Source: Mycobacterium colombiense (lineage in GTDB: Bacteria; Actinomycetota; Actinomycetes; Mycobacteriales; Mycobacteriaceae). Taken from it: a stretch of 54,463 bases of DNA. The stretch is from positions 1-54,463 of the forward strand of contig NZ_LZSX01000109.1 in assembly GCF_001665835.1 (NCBI RefSeq), given 5' to 3'. The position numbers were made by a program, and so were the translations under genes. Under the pieces are notes generated by a model. That model did not search any database, was not told where the DNA came from, and was given only the letters and a program-made list of their open reading frames with translations. Below, piece after piece: positions 23,248 to 31,609 of this stretch (position 1 is the stretch's first letter; each line of letters opens with the position of its first letter).

Positions 23248-24783
23248 GTGACGTTCTGGGCATTGATTGCCGATGCGGCGCAGCGGGGATCGAGCCGGCC
23301 GCTTCTCGCCGACGAGTACGGGCGCAGCCTGACCGCGCGTCAGCTGCACGATGCCGCGTGCGCGACCGCCGCCGCCCTGGCCGAACGTGGCATTGGCCCG
23401 GGAACCGTCGTGTCCTGGCAGCTGCCCACCACGCTGGAAACCATGGTGGTGATGGCCGCACTGACGCGACTCGGTGCGGTGCAGAACCCCATCATCCCGA
23501 TACTGCGGGAAAGCGAGGTCGGCTTCATCACCGGCCAGCTGGACACCGAATTCTTTGTGGCCCCGGAGCTTTGGCGCGGATTCGATCACGGTGGGCTGGC
23601 TCGGGGATTATCGGCGGGCAGGGGCTTCGAGGTCATCACCCTCGACCTGGCAACGCCGCCAACCGCCGGCCGGCTGCGGCTGCCCGGCGCCGGCGCCGCC
23701 GAGGCCCTCCCCGCGCCACCGGCATCCGCCGCCGACGCTCGCTGGATCTACTACTCCTCGGGAACCACGGCGGCCCCCAAGGGGATCCGTCATACCGACA
23801 CGTCCGTCATCGCCGGCTCGGCGGGAGTGGTGGGCATGGTGGGGGCCAACAGCAGCGACGTGGATCCGATCGCCTTCCCGATCGCGCATATCGGCGGGGC
23901 CGCGATGCTGGCCACCGCGTTGCTGACCGGTATGCGGTTGGCCCTGTTCGAGGCCTTCGACCCGGCCACCACGCCGTGGGCCATCGCCGCGCACAATCCG
24001 ACCTTCCTGGGCACCGCGACCCCATTCTTCGTCGCCTTTCTCGAAGCCCAACGCGCCCAGGGTGATCGGCCGCTGTTTCCCTCGGTCCGGGGCTGCCTGG
24101 CCGGAGGCGCACCCGTCACCGCCGAACTGGGGCGCCAGGTCCGCGAGACCTTCGGCCTGGCCGGAATCGCCAACGCCTGGGGGATGACCGAGTTTCCGTG
24201 CGCGACTTCGCCCCCACTGACCGCAGCGCCCGAGGTGCTCGACCATACCGTTGGGCCGCCGGTACCGGGGGTCCAGGTCCGCGCGGTCGACAGCCACGGC
24301 GTCGAGCTGGGCGCCGGACAAGAAGGGGAGCTGCGGCTCAAGGGACCCCAGTGCTTCCTGGGCTACGCCGACCCGACGCTTGACGCCGACGCGTTCGACG
24401 GCGACGGCTGGTTGCGCACAGGCGATCTGGGCCTGATCGATGCCAATGGCAATGTCCGCGTCACCGGCCGCACCAAGGACGCGATCATCCGCAATGCCGA
24501 AAACATCTCGGCCCTCGAAATCGAGAATGCGCTCGCCACCCATCCCGCCGTGGCCGATGTCGCCGTCATCGGGATTCCCGACCCGCGCACCGGCGAACGC
24601 GTCTGCGCCGTCGTGGTACCCGCGACGGACGACGGTCTGTCATTGGAATCCCTTGTGCGACACTGTCAATCACGAGGGCTCAGCCGATACAAGCACCCCG
24701 AGCACCTGGTGGTCGTCGACACGCTGCCGCGCAACCAATTCGGCAAGGTGATCAAAAAGGACCTGCGGCAGGCATTCGGGTAA
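23248..24783 (+). CDS. Acyl-CoA synthetase / AMP-dependent ligase (FadD-like)
   Basis: 511 residues. The adenylate-forming core motifs are WIYYSSGTTAAPKGI (P-loop-like A3), NAWGMTEFP (A5), GWLRTGDLG (A7) and the C-terminal FGKVIKKDL catalytic Lys segment (A10). It would adenylate a carboxylic acid and transfer it to CoA. The substrate is not evident; the absence of fused domains argues for a free fatty or cyclic acid. It begins at a GTG (23248) and is cotranscribed with the thioesterase-like gene. Confidence 0.9.
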   Translation: MTFWALIADAAQRGSSRPLLADEYGRSLTARQLHDAACATAAALAERGIGPGTVVSWQLPTTLETMVVMAALTRLGAVQNPIIPILRESEVGFITGQLDTEFFVAPELWRGFDHGGLARGLSAGRGFEVITLDLATPPTAGRLRLPGAGAAEALPAPPASAADARWIYYSSGTTAAPKGIRHTDTSVIAGSAGVVGMVGANSSDVDPIAFPIAHIGGAAMLATALLTGMRLALFEAFDPATTPWAIAAHNPTFLGTATPFFVAFLEAQRAQGDRPLFPSVRGCLAGGAPVTAELGRQVRETFGLAGIANAWGMTEFPCATSPPLTAAPEVLDHTVGPPVPGVQVRAVDSHGVELGAGQEGELRLKGPQCFLGYADPTLDADAFDGDGWLRTGDLGLIDANGNVRVTGRTKDAIIRNAENISALEIENALATHPAVADVAVIGIPDPRTGERVCAVVVPATDDGLSLESLVRHCQSRGLSRYKHPEHLVVVDTLPRNQFGKVIKKDLRQAFG

Positions 24784-24795
24784 GCAGGGACTCGA

Positions 24796-24809
24796 TAGCG
24801 CATGCGCTA
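24796..24809. repeat. 14-bp perfect palindrome in convergent gap
   Basis: TAGCGCATGCGCTA reads the same on both strands with no loop. It lies between the acyl-CoA ligase and the convergent TIGR03085 gene. A loopless palindrome is a poor terminator and its role is unknown. Confidence 0.5.
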
Positions 24810-24851
24810 GCACGTTTCACGACGTCAGCATGGTGCCAACAGCGCCGGCCC

Positions 24852-25472
24852 CTACAGCCCCTTGGGCGCGTCGCGGACGGCCTGCACCGCCGCGGCATCA
24901 CCGTCGAATTCGACCTGCGCCTGTCGCCCCACGGCGAACAGCAGTAACTCCTCGGGCGCCCCGGTGACCGTCACCGCCGGCCCCTGACCGGCGGTGAGCA
25001 CCGTCTTGCCCTCAGAGGTACGCAACGCCACCCGGCCGGGCACCTTCGCGAGGGTGAGCCGGGCCATCAACGGCAGGGTGCGCCGCAGCATCTTGCCCAG
25101 GGCGGGCTCCAGGGAGCGCGGCTGCCAGCTCGGCTGCGCGCGGCGGACGTCCTCGTGGTGGATGAACATCTCGGCAACATTGGCCACCGGGTCGAGCAAT
25201 TTGAACGGCGAGTAGACCGGCGGGCCGGCGGCGAGCTTGCCGACCAGCTCGTCCCAGTCGTTCTGCTCGGCCACCTGGTTCTGCACCTTCTCGGTGTGAG
25301 ACGCGAGGAAGGGGATCAGGATGCCGGGCGCCGCATCGGGGCGGTACTCGCGGATCACCAGGTGGGCGGCCAGGTCCCGGGTCTTCCATCCCTCGCACAG
25401 GGTGGGCGCGTCCGGCCCGACGCCGCGCATGGTTTCCACAAGGGCGGCACGTTCGCGTTGAGCAACAGACAT
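24852..25472 (-). CDS. TIGR03085-family protein (DinB/mycothiol isomerase-like fold)
   Basis: 206 residues. ERAALVETMRGVGPDAPTLCEGWKTRDLAAHLVIRE is the actinobacterial helical-bundle signature in which the His of AAHL is a metal ligand. VAEMFIHHEDVRRAQ supplies the paired His residues that complete a DinB-type metal site. The C-terminal ~60 residues form an alpha/beta extension (TAGQGPAVTVTGAPEELLLFAVGR) like that of maleylpyruvate isomerases. The specific reaction is unknown. The gene is single and divergent from htpG. Confidence 0.88.
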   Translation of the reverse strand: MSVAQRERAALVETMRGVGPDAPTLCEGWKTRDLAAHLVIREYRPDAAPGILIPFLASHTEKVQNQVAEQNDWDELVGKLAAGPPVYSPFKLLDPVANVAEMFIHHEDVRRAQPSWQPRSLEPALGKMLRRTLPLMARLTLAKVPGRVALRTSEGKTVLTAGQGPAVTVTGAPEELLLFAVGRQAQVEFDGDAAAVQAVRDAPKGL

Positions 25473-25576
25473 GCGTTCAGCCTAGAGCCGGTCGCCCGCG
25501 AAGAGGACGGGTCCACCGGACACCAGTGATCGGCGGCTCGGTAAATTTGAAACGTCATGCTGTCGAAGGGAATCTC

Positions 25577-27502
25577 ATGAGCGCGCACGTCGAGCAGTTG
25601 GAGTTTCAGGCAGAGGCTCGGCAACTGCTGGATCTGATGGTCCACTCCGTCTACTCCAACAAGGACTCGTTCCTGCGGGAGCTGATCTCCAATGCTTCCG
25701 ACGCCTTGGACAAGCTGCGGCTGGAGGCGTTCCGCAACAAGGACCTCGACGTCGACACCTCCGACCTGCACATCGAGATCGACGTGGACAAGCATGCGCG
25801 CGTCCTGACCATCCGCGACAACGGCATCGGGATGACCCGAGCCGAAGTGATCGATCTGATCGGCACGCTGGCCAAGTCCGGCACCGCCGAGCTGCGCAAG
25901 CAACTACGAGAGGCGCAGAACGCCGCCGCCTCCCAGGAACTCATCGGTCAGTTCGGTATCGGTTTCTATTCCAGCTTCATGGTCGCCGACAAGGTCGAAC
26001 TGCTCACTCGCAAGGCCGGCGAGAGCGACGCGACCAAGTGGGAATCGAGCGGCGAGGGCACCTACACCATCGAATCGGTCGACGACGCCCCGCAGGGGAC
26101 GTCGGTCGTCCTGCACCTCAAGCCCGAGGACGCCGAGGACGAGCTGCACGACTACACCGCGGAGTTCAAGATCAGGAGCCTGGTCAAGAGGTACTCCGAC
26201 TTCATCGCCTGGCCCATCCGGATGGAGGTCGAACGTCGCACCCCCGCCACCGAGGAGGGCGGCGAGGAGACCGTCACTATCGAGACCGAGACGCTCAACT
26301 CGATGAAGGCCCTGTGGGCCAGGCCCAAAGAAGAGGTCTCCGAGGAGGAGTACAAGGAGTTCTACAAGCACATCGGGCACGCCTGGGACGACCCGCTCGA
26401 GGTCATCGCGATGCGGGCGGAGGGCACCTTCGAGTACCAGGCGCTGCTGTTCATCCCGTCGCACGCGCCGTTCGACCTGTTCAACCGGGACGGCCAGACC
26501 GGGATCCAGCTGTACGTCAAGCGCGTGTTCATCATGGGCGACTGCGACGAGCTCATGCCGGAATACCTGCGCTTCGTCAAGGGCGTCGTTGACGCGCAGG
26601 ACATGTCGCTCAACGTGTCGCGCGAGATCCTGCAACAGGATCGGCAGATCAAGGCCATCCGGCGGCGGTTGACCAAGAAGGTGCTCGCCACGATCAAGGA
26701 TCTGCAGTCCGAGCGCCCGGAGGACTACCGCACCTTCTGGACCCAATTCGGCCGGGTCGTCAAGGAAGGCCTGCTGTCGGACTTCGACAACCAGGAGACG
26801 CTGCTGCAGATCTCCTCCTTCGCCTCGACGCACAGCGAGGAGGAGGCCACCACGCTCGCCCAGTACGTCGAGCGGATGAAGGAGGGCCAGACGCAGATCT
26901 TCTACGCCACGGGGGAGTCGCGTCAGCAGATCCTGAAGTCGCCGCACCTCGAGGCGTTCAAGGCCAAGGGCTATGAGGTGCTCCTGCTCACCGATCCGGT
27001 CGACGAGGTCTGGGTGGGCACGGTGACGGAGTTCGACGGCAAGCCGCTGCAGTCCATCGCCAAAGGCGAGGTGGACCTCAGCGCGGACGGCGACGAGAGC
27101 GAGGCCGAGCGTGAGGAGCAGCAGAAGGAATTCGCCGACCTGCTCGCCTGGCTGAAGTACACCTTGACCGACCACGTCAAGGAGGTCCGGCTGTCAACCC
27201 GCCTGACGGACTCGCCGGCCTGCCTGATCACCGACGCCTTCGGGATCACACCGGCGCTCGCGCGCATGTACCGCGCTTCCGGGCAGGACATTCCGGTGGG
27301 CAAGCGGATCCTCGAACTCAACCCCAACCACCCGCTCGTCACCGGCCTGCGCCGAGCCCACCAGGACCGCAGCGACGACCCCTCGGTCGCGGAGACCGCG
27401 GAATTGCTCTACGGCACAGCACTTCTTGCCGAAGGCGGCGCGCTCGACGATCCGGCAAGGTTTGCCGAGATACTCGCCGACCGGTTAGCTCGCACGGTGT
27501 AA
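25577..27502 (+). CDS. htpG: Molecular chaperone HtpG (Hsp90)
   Basis: 641 residues. GHKL ATP-binding motifs are visible: LRELISNASDALDKLR, IRDNGIGMT, TLAKSGT and IGQFGIGFYSSF. The middle-domain motifs are IPSHAPFDLFNRD and NVSREILQQDRQIK, and the C-terminal dimerisation domain is present. It folds and remodels client proteins in the cytosol with ATP hydrolysis. The ATG at 25577 with GAAGGGA just upstream gives MSAHVEQLEFQAE, the family's normal N-terminus; a start 51 bases further upstream is in frame but has no support. Length is close to the M. tuberculosis protein. Confidence 0.97.
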   Translation: MSAHVEQLEFQAEARQLLDLMVHSVYSNKDSFLRELISNASDALDKLRLEAFRNKDLDVDTSDLHIEIDVDKHARVLTIRDNGIGMTRAEVIDLIGTLAKSGTAELRKQLREAQNAAASQELIGQFGIGFYSSFMVADKVELLTRKAGESDATKWESSGEGTYTIESVDDAPQGTSVVLHLKPEDAEDELHDYTAEFKIRSLVKRYSDFIAWPIRMEVERRTPATEEGGEETVTIETETLNSMKALWARPKEEVSEEEYKEFYKHIGHAWDDPLEVIAMRAEGTFEYQALLFIPSHAPFDLFNRDGQTGIQLYVKRVFIMGDCDELMPEYLRFVKGVVDAQDMSLNVSREILQQDRQIKAIRRRLTKKVLATIKDLQSERPEDYRTFWTQFGRVVKEGLLSDFDNQETLLQISSFASTHSEEEATTLAQYVERMKEGQTQIFYATGESRQQILKSPHLEAFKAKGYEVLLLTDPVDEVWVGTVTEFDGKPLQSIAKGEVDLSADGDESEAEREEQQKEFADLLAWLKYTLTDHVKEVRLSTRLTDSPACLITDAFGITPALARMYRASGQDIPVGKRILELNPNHPLVTGLRRAHQDRSDDPSVAETAELLYGTALLAEGGALDDPARFAEILADRLARTV

Positions 27503-27570
27503 CCCGGCGTTTACCCGCAAATGGGCCATTTTCGGGATTGAAAACTCGCTGGCAGGGATACTTATATCCC

Positions 27571-27786
27571 ATGCCTGAGTTTCGCGTTATCGACCCACAT
27601 GGCCGGGTCGTCGCGACGAAGAATTTTGCCAACGCGGAGGCCGCGTACGCCTGGTTCGTCAACTCCGTTGGCGGCAATACCGAGCTGGGTTGGCGCATGG
27701 AGGTCAACGACGACGGGCGATGGGCGTTCTTCGATGACACCGAAGGCTTCACCGCGCCGGTGAGCCACCGGCCAACCAAACGGTGA
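27571..27786 (+). CDS. Small hypothetical protein
   Basis: 71 residues from the ATG at 27571; an in-frame TTG at 27538 would add 11. The protein is soluble with no membrane segment. It opens MPEFRVIDPHGRVVATKNFANAE and ends with an aromatic-rich strand pattern (GWRMEVNDDGRWAFFDD), suggesting a small beta-rich fold. Codon use matches the neighbours, which supports a real gene. It follows htpG by 68 bases and could share its transcript. I do not recognise the family. Confidence 0.65.
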   Translation: MPEFRVIDPHGRVVATKNFANAEAAYAWFVNSVGGNTELGWRMEVNDDGRWAFFDDTEGFTAPVSHRPTKR

Positions 27787-27794
27787 AAGTCGCG

Positions 27795-28862
27795 TCAGAA
27801 GTCTTTGTCGAAAAGCTCGGATCGATTTTGGTGGTCAGCGCCGCCAGTCCCTGACGCTGCGATGACGTTCGCCGCAATGGCGGGTCGCTTGCCGTCGCGA
27901 ACATCGAGAATGCTTCGCGCCGCGGCGAGTTCGATTAGGCGGCGCACCTCGCGGACGGCCGAACCCAGGTGGGGAGTGAACACGGTGCGGTCGTGCGCGA
28001 GCAGATCGGCAGGAATGTCTCGCGGACGATCTCGATCTGAACAGTCCTCAAAAGCGAAGACGTCGGCGGCATAGCCGCCCAGGTGACCTGCCACCAATGA
28101 ACGAGCGACGGCATCTTCGTCGACCACTGACCCGCGGCCGACGTTGACCAACAGCGCCCCTTGGGGAAGCCGCGCCAGTGCCGCCGGTCCGATGAGGTGG
28201 CGGGTGTGGTCGGTGAGCGGCGCCGTGACCACCACGGCGGTACTGTCCGCCACCAGGTTCTCGAACGTAACCGCTCGCACGCTGAGCTTTTTCTCGTCCG
28301 CGACTGATAGCGGCTTCGGATCGGTATACAGCAGTCGTGTGTCGAATGCGCGCAGTCGATCCGCTACCGCGCGTCCGACGGCGCCCATGCCCACGATTCC
28401 GACCTGCCTGCCGGCCAGGCCGCCACCATAAAGTTCGGGTCGCCAGCCGCGATGTTGACCCGACCGGACGACGCTGTCGCCGGCGAGAAAGTGGCGGTCC
28501 AGCGCGATCAACAGGCCGACGGCGAGATCGGCAGTCGGCCCGGTGAGCAGGTCTTCGACATAGCTGACCCAGATGCCACGTGCCGTGCACGCGTCGAGAT
28601 CGATGTTGTCGTAGCCCTTGAGCGCCCCGGCCACTATCCGCAGCCGAGGACTGTGCTGTAGCAACTCCGCGTCGATGTGGTCGGGCATGAACACCATCAG
28701 CGCATCGGCATTGCGGCATCTGCTGAGCAACTCGGTTCGGGTGAGGCTGTTCGGTGTTTGGTTCGCGGACACCTCGCACGACTGCCCCAACAGGTCAAGC
28801 ACGTCCGCCTGAACCCGATGGGTGATGACGACCCGAAACGGCTGTGGGTGAATCGAATTCAT
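27795..28862 (-). CDS. ptxD: Phosphite (phosphonate) dehydrogenase PtxD
   Basis: 355 residues, a D-2-hydroxyacid-dehydrogenase-fold enzyme that oxidises phosphite to phosphate with NAD+. It aligns with the Pseudomonas stutzeri enzyme (recalled from memory) at a constant offset of six with no gaps through the catalytic region: Met59, Lys82 (ALKGYDN), Trp140, Tyr145, Arg243 (GRGSVVDE), Glu272 and His298 (FTPHLGS) match the known active-site residues. The Rossmann loop is GMGAVG (158-163), and Asp181 replaces the Glu that favours NAD over NADP. ITHRV near the N-terminus and ACTARG are further PtxD-specific stretches. The ATG at 28862 lies in an ATGA overlap with the permease gene. Compared with generic hydroxyacid dehydrogenases, these positions and the operon make PtxD the better call. 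Confidence 0.9.
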   Translation of the reverse strand: MNSIHPQPFRVVITHRVQADVLDLLGQSCEVSANQTPNSLTRTELLSRCRNADALMVFMPDHIDAELLQHSPRLRIVAGALKGYDNIDLDACTARGIWVSYVEDLLTGPTADLAVGLLIALDRHFLAGDSVVRSGQHRGWRPELYGGGLAGRQVGIVGMGAVGRAVADRLRAFDTRLLYTDPKPLSVADEKKLSVRAVTFENLVADSTAVVVTAPLTDHTRHLIGPAALARLPQGALLVNVGRGSVVDEDAVARSLVAGHLGGYAADVFAFEDCSDRDRPRDIPADLLAHDRTVFTPHLGSAVREVRRLIELAAARSILDVRDGKRPAIAANVIAASGTGGADHQNRSELFDKDF

Positions 28863-29698
28863 GCGAATCGGCTTCTCATCCAGCCGCTCAGACCATCCAC
28901 GATTGTGACCGTTCCCAAGATGACCAGCATGATGGCGCAAACCTGCCGGTACTCCAGTACCCGCAAAGCGGCCATGAGTTGGAAGCCGATGCCGCCGGCG
29001 CCAACCAGCCCGAGCACGGTCGAGGCCCGAAAGTTATACTCCCAGCGATAGATTGACACGCCAGCCAATTGCGGCAGCACTTGCGGCAGAAACCCGTGCG
29101 CGATCACCTGGGCGGGTCGCGCGCCCACCGCGCGTGCGGCTTCAACCGGGGCCGGGCTGACCTGTTCGATGGCTTCGGCATAGAACTTGCCCACCATGCC
29201 TACCGAGTGGAGTCCGAGCGCCAGTACCCCGGGCAAGGCCCCGAATCCGACGGCGGCTACGAATACGATCCCCATGATGAGTTCAGGTACCGCGCGAAGA
29301 CCGTTCAGAATCGTTCTGGCGACGTGGTACACCACTGGGTGCGGCGTTGTATTGCGCGCGGCGGCGAGTCCAAGCGGAAACGACAGGACGATCGCGATGA
29401 AGGTTCCCGCGACGCTCATCGCCACGGTGTCCAGGAGTGGCGCGACCCAGGATCCGGCGCGGCTGAAGTCCGGCGGCCACATCTCACCGATCAGCGAAAA
29501 CAGGGCCGGAACCCCGTCGCCGAGCCGGCGAGCGTCCAAAAGTCCGACATAGGCGCAGCAACCGAGCACGACCACAGCGACCGCGACAACAACCAAGATG
29601 AAACGGACACGTCGGCGTTGCTCGAGGCGCACGATGGCCGCGTAATCGGCGTTCAAGGCCTCCGGGTTCAGCCGAACGCGTCGCGCTGCGACCGTCAT
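28859..29698 (-). CDS. ptxC: Phosphite/phosphonate ABC transporter permease (PtxC/PhnE-like)
   Basis: 279 residues with about six membrane helices, the first at ~33-52. The cytosolic EAA loop that contacts the ATPase reads EAARAVGARPAQVIAHGFLPQVLP. RAVPELIMGIVFVAAVGFGALPGVLALGLHS and the C-terminal YRWEYNFRASTVLGLVGAGGIG are typical of PhnE/PtxC permeases. It forms the membrane channel of the importer. The start overlaps the binding-protein stop (ATGA) and the stop overlaps the ptxD start. Phosphite as substrate is inferred from ptxD. Confidence 0.87.
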   Translation of the reverse strand: MTVAARRVRLNPEALNADYAAIVRLEQRRRVRFILVVVAVAVVVLGCCAYVGLLDARRLGDGVPALFSLIGEMWPPDFSRAGSWVAPLLDTVAMSVAGTFIAIVLSFPLGLAAARNTTPHPVVYHVARTILNGLRAVPELIMGIVFVAAVGFGALPGVLALGLHSVGMVGKFYAEAIEQVSPAPVEAARAVGARPAQVIAHGFLPQVLPQLAGVSIYRWEYNFRASTVLGLVGAGGIGFQLMAALRVLEYRQVCAIMLVILGTVTIVDGLSGWMRSRFA

Positions 29699-30576
29699 CG
29701 GCTGAGCGAAGAAAGGTCAATGCCCAGCTGTGTGCTCAGCTGACGGACCACGTCGTAGTCCGCGTCGGTCACTGGCGCAAATGCGACCGCCTTGAATGGC
29801 TTGAGCACCACCGGATCCTGAAGGGTCAAAAAGGCATTCGTGACGGAGGCCTTGAGCGTCGGGTCCAGATCGCTTCGCATCGTCCAGGGATAGTTCGGGT
29901 ATGGCTTCGACTCGGCGACGACCCTCACCTTGGCCGCATCGATCGTGCCCTTTTGCACCAAGGTCTCAAAGATCGGTTTGCTGATACCACCGCCTGCGGC
30001 ATTGCCGTTCTGCACCGCTAAAGCGACCGCGTCGTGAGCGCCCACGAACTGCTCCTGATAGTTCTGACCGGCCCGCAAACCCTGGTCTGCCAGCATCGAT
30101 TTCGGAATGAGGTGGCTCGAGGTGCTCGCCGGGTCCCCGTAGGCCATCGTTTTACCCTTGATGTCGGCAATTGTGTTTATGCCCTGGTTGACATTGCCGA
30201 TCACCAGCGCGTGATAGACGGGCGGTCCACCGCGCTGCTCGACGACGGCGGCAAAGGGTTCGATGCTGGAGTCTTTCGATCGTGCCAGCACATAAGACAA
30301 GGGGCCGAAGTAGGCCAGCTCCAGCCGTCCATGCCGCATCGCCTCGATCATCGACGAGTAATCCGTGGTGACCACCAACTCGATCTGCTTACCGAGTTTC
30401 GATTGCAGGTAATTCTTCAACGGCTGGTTGTTCTGGATGACTGTGTTGGCATTTTCGTCGGGCAGCAATGCAACTCGCAGTAATGACGGGTTAGGCGCCG
30501 TCTGGCTATGGGAGCTCCCACAACCGGCGAGAACGATCGCCAACAGTGCGATTACCAAGATGCGCGCGGCCTTCAT
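29695..30576 (-). CDS. ptxB: Phosphite/phosphonate-binding lipoprotein (PtxB/PhnD-like)
   Basis: 293 residues. The signal peptide ends in the lipobox LAGC, so the protein should be lipid-anchored outside the membrane. The phosphonate-binding-protein pattern is clear: TTDYSSMIEAMRHGRLELAYFGPLSYVLA and YGDPASTSSHLIPKSML, whose Tyr, Ser and Thr residues line the oxyanion pocket in PhnD/PtxB proteins. It would capture phosphite and deliver it to the permease. The ATG overlaps the ATPase stop by one base (TGATG). GC is lower than flanking genes in two of three sampled 60-base lines (57, 65 and 55%), compatible with horizontal arrival. Confidence 0.87.
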   Translation of the reverse strand: MKAARILVIALLAIVLAGCGSSHSQTAPNPSLLRVALLPDENANTVIQNNQPLKNYLQSKLGKQIELVVTTDYSSMIEAMRHGRLELAYFGPLSYVLARSKDSSIEPFAAVVEQRGGPPVYHALVIGNVNQGINTIADIKGKTMAYGDPASTSSHLIPKSMLADQGLRAGQNYQEQFVGAHDAVALAVQNGNAAGGGISKPIFETLVQKGTIDAAKVRVVAESKPYPNYPWTMRSDLDPTLKASVTNAFLTLQDPVVLKPFKAVAFAPVTDADYDVVRQLSTQLGIDLSSLSR

Positions 30577-31340
30577 CAGGATTCCTTTGCGGTCGGGACT
30601 GTCGGGGAGCTGTCAGCGCGGTGATAAATCCGGTCGATCTGGGCGGAGTTGATTTGGTTAGGCGGTGCGTCGGCGATCACGCGGCCGGCTGACAGCCCGA
30701 CTATGCGATCGGCAAAGCGTCGGGCCAGCTCGACCTGGTGCAGACTGACCACGGCGGTGATGCCATCCTGTCGGCAGATTTCGCGGAGCATGCTCAAGAC
30801 GCTGATCGCGGTTTCCGGGTCGAGGCTGGCCACCGGCTCGTCGGCGAGGACAATGTCGGGTTGCTGGGTCAGCGCCCGGGCGATCCCGACCCGCTGTTGC
30901 TCGCCGCCGCTGAGTCGATCCGCGCGGACCATGGCTTTTGATAACAGTCCGACGCGATCGAGAGCCGCCAGCGCACGGTATGTCTCAGTGTCGTTTATCC
31001 GCCAAAATCCATGCAGGACACTGGTTGATGCCACGCACCCGAGCAGGGCATTGTGCAAGGCGGTGTGACGACCGATCAATTGATGTTGTTGAAAAATCAT
31101 GCCGGTACGTCGCCGGTGCACACGGACCCTCGAGCTGCTGTCAAGCGGGCCGATACCCGCTACCTCAATGAAGCCGCTGGTCGGGACCACCAAATGGTTC
31201 ATGCATCGCAGCAGAGTCGACTTGCCCGCCCCTGACGGGCCAAGCAGGACGGTGAAGCTGCCCGCTGGGAATCCGAGTGTCAACGGGTGCAACGCGGTCG
31301 TGGCCTCGTAACGCACACTCACGTCGTATAGCTGGATCAC
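30576..31340 (-). CDS. ptxA: Phosphite/phosphonate ABC transporter ATPase (PtxA/PhnC-like)
   Basis: 254 residues. Walker A is GPSGAGKST, the Q-loop is MIFQQHQLIGRHTALHNALLG (the LIGR and NALLG pattern is PhnC-like), the signature is LSGGEQQRVGIARAL, and Walker B is IVLADEPVASLDP. It powers the importer from the cytosolic face. It starts at a GTG (31340) with GGAGGA five bases upstream and is the first gene of the four-gene chain. The ~270-bp upstream gap shared with a divergent oxidoreductase holds the promoter. Confidence 0.87.
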   Translation of the reverse strand: MIQLYDVSVRYEATTALHPLTLGFPAGSFTVLLGPSGAGKSTLLRCMNHLVVPTSGFIEVAGIGPLDSSSRVRVHRRRTGMIFQQHQLIGRHTALHNALLGCVASTSVLHGFWRINDTETYRALAALDRVGLLSKAMVRADRLSGGEQQRVGIARALTQQPDIVLADEPVASLDPETAISVLSMLREICRQDGITAVVSLHQVELARRFADRIVGLSAGRVIADAPPNQINSAQIDRIYHRADSSPTVPTAKES

Positions 31341-31609
31341 AGTCCTCCAAGACCCCGCTCGAGCGCGTTCAAATTGACACCGAACCCGGCGACGTGCTTA
31401 CGCTACTCGACAAGTGCAACTCGAAACACCCTCTTGCCGAAAGCCTTTCGAGTGCACGAGAAGTTAGCGTCTGTACGCCGAGCGCCCCGATACTGTTCAC
31501 TCAGTGATCGTTTCGCGGCCGATTGGTAGACACCTTTGGACGGTAAGGTCCCTTGCCTTTTCGTGGGATAGCGCGCAGTCGACGCAGGGGCTCGACGTAC
31601 GCTCCCACC
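31341..31609. promoter_or_regulatory. Divergent promoter region of the phosphite operon
   Basis: 269 bp between ptxA (leftward) and an F420-type oxidoreductase (rightward). A strong ribosome site for ptxA lies at 31342-31347 (GGAGGA on the minus strand). A single GTTCACT heptamer at 31495-31501 resembles one half of a PHO box, but I find no second copy at the right spacing. No regulator gene is adjacent. No other gene is visible here. Confidence 0.4.

Noticed and set aside
24796..24809. 14-bp loopless palindrome as terminator of the acyl-CoA ligase gene
   Set aside because: Without a loop or T tract it would not form a normal terminator hairpin. It is kept only as a repeat.
25904..27175. 423-residue open frame antisense to htpG
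   Set aside because: It is a GC-rich shadow of a perfectly conserved chaperone gene and has no recognisable motifs.
31495..31501. PHO-box-like heptamer GTTCACT ahead of the phosphite operon
   Set aside because: A RegX3/PhoP-type site needs at least two properly spaced copies, and only one heptamer is present.
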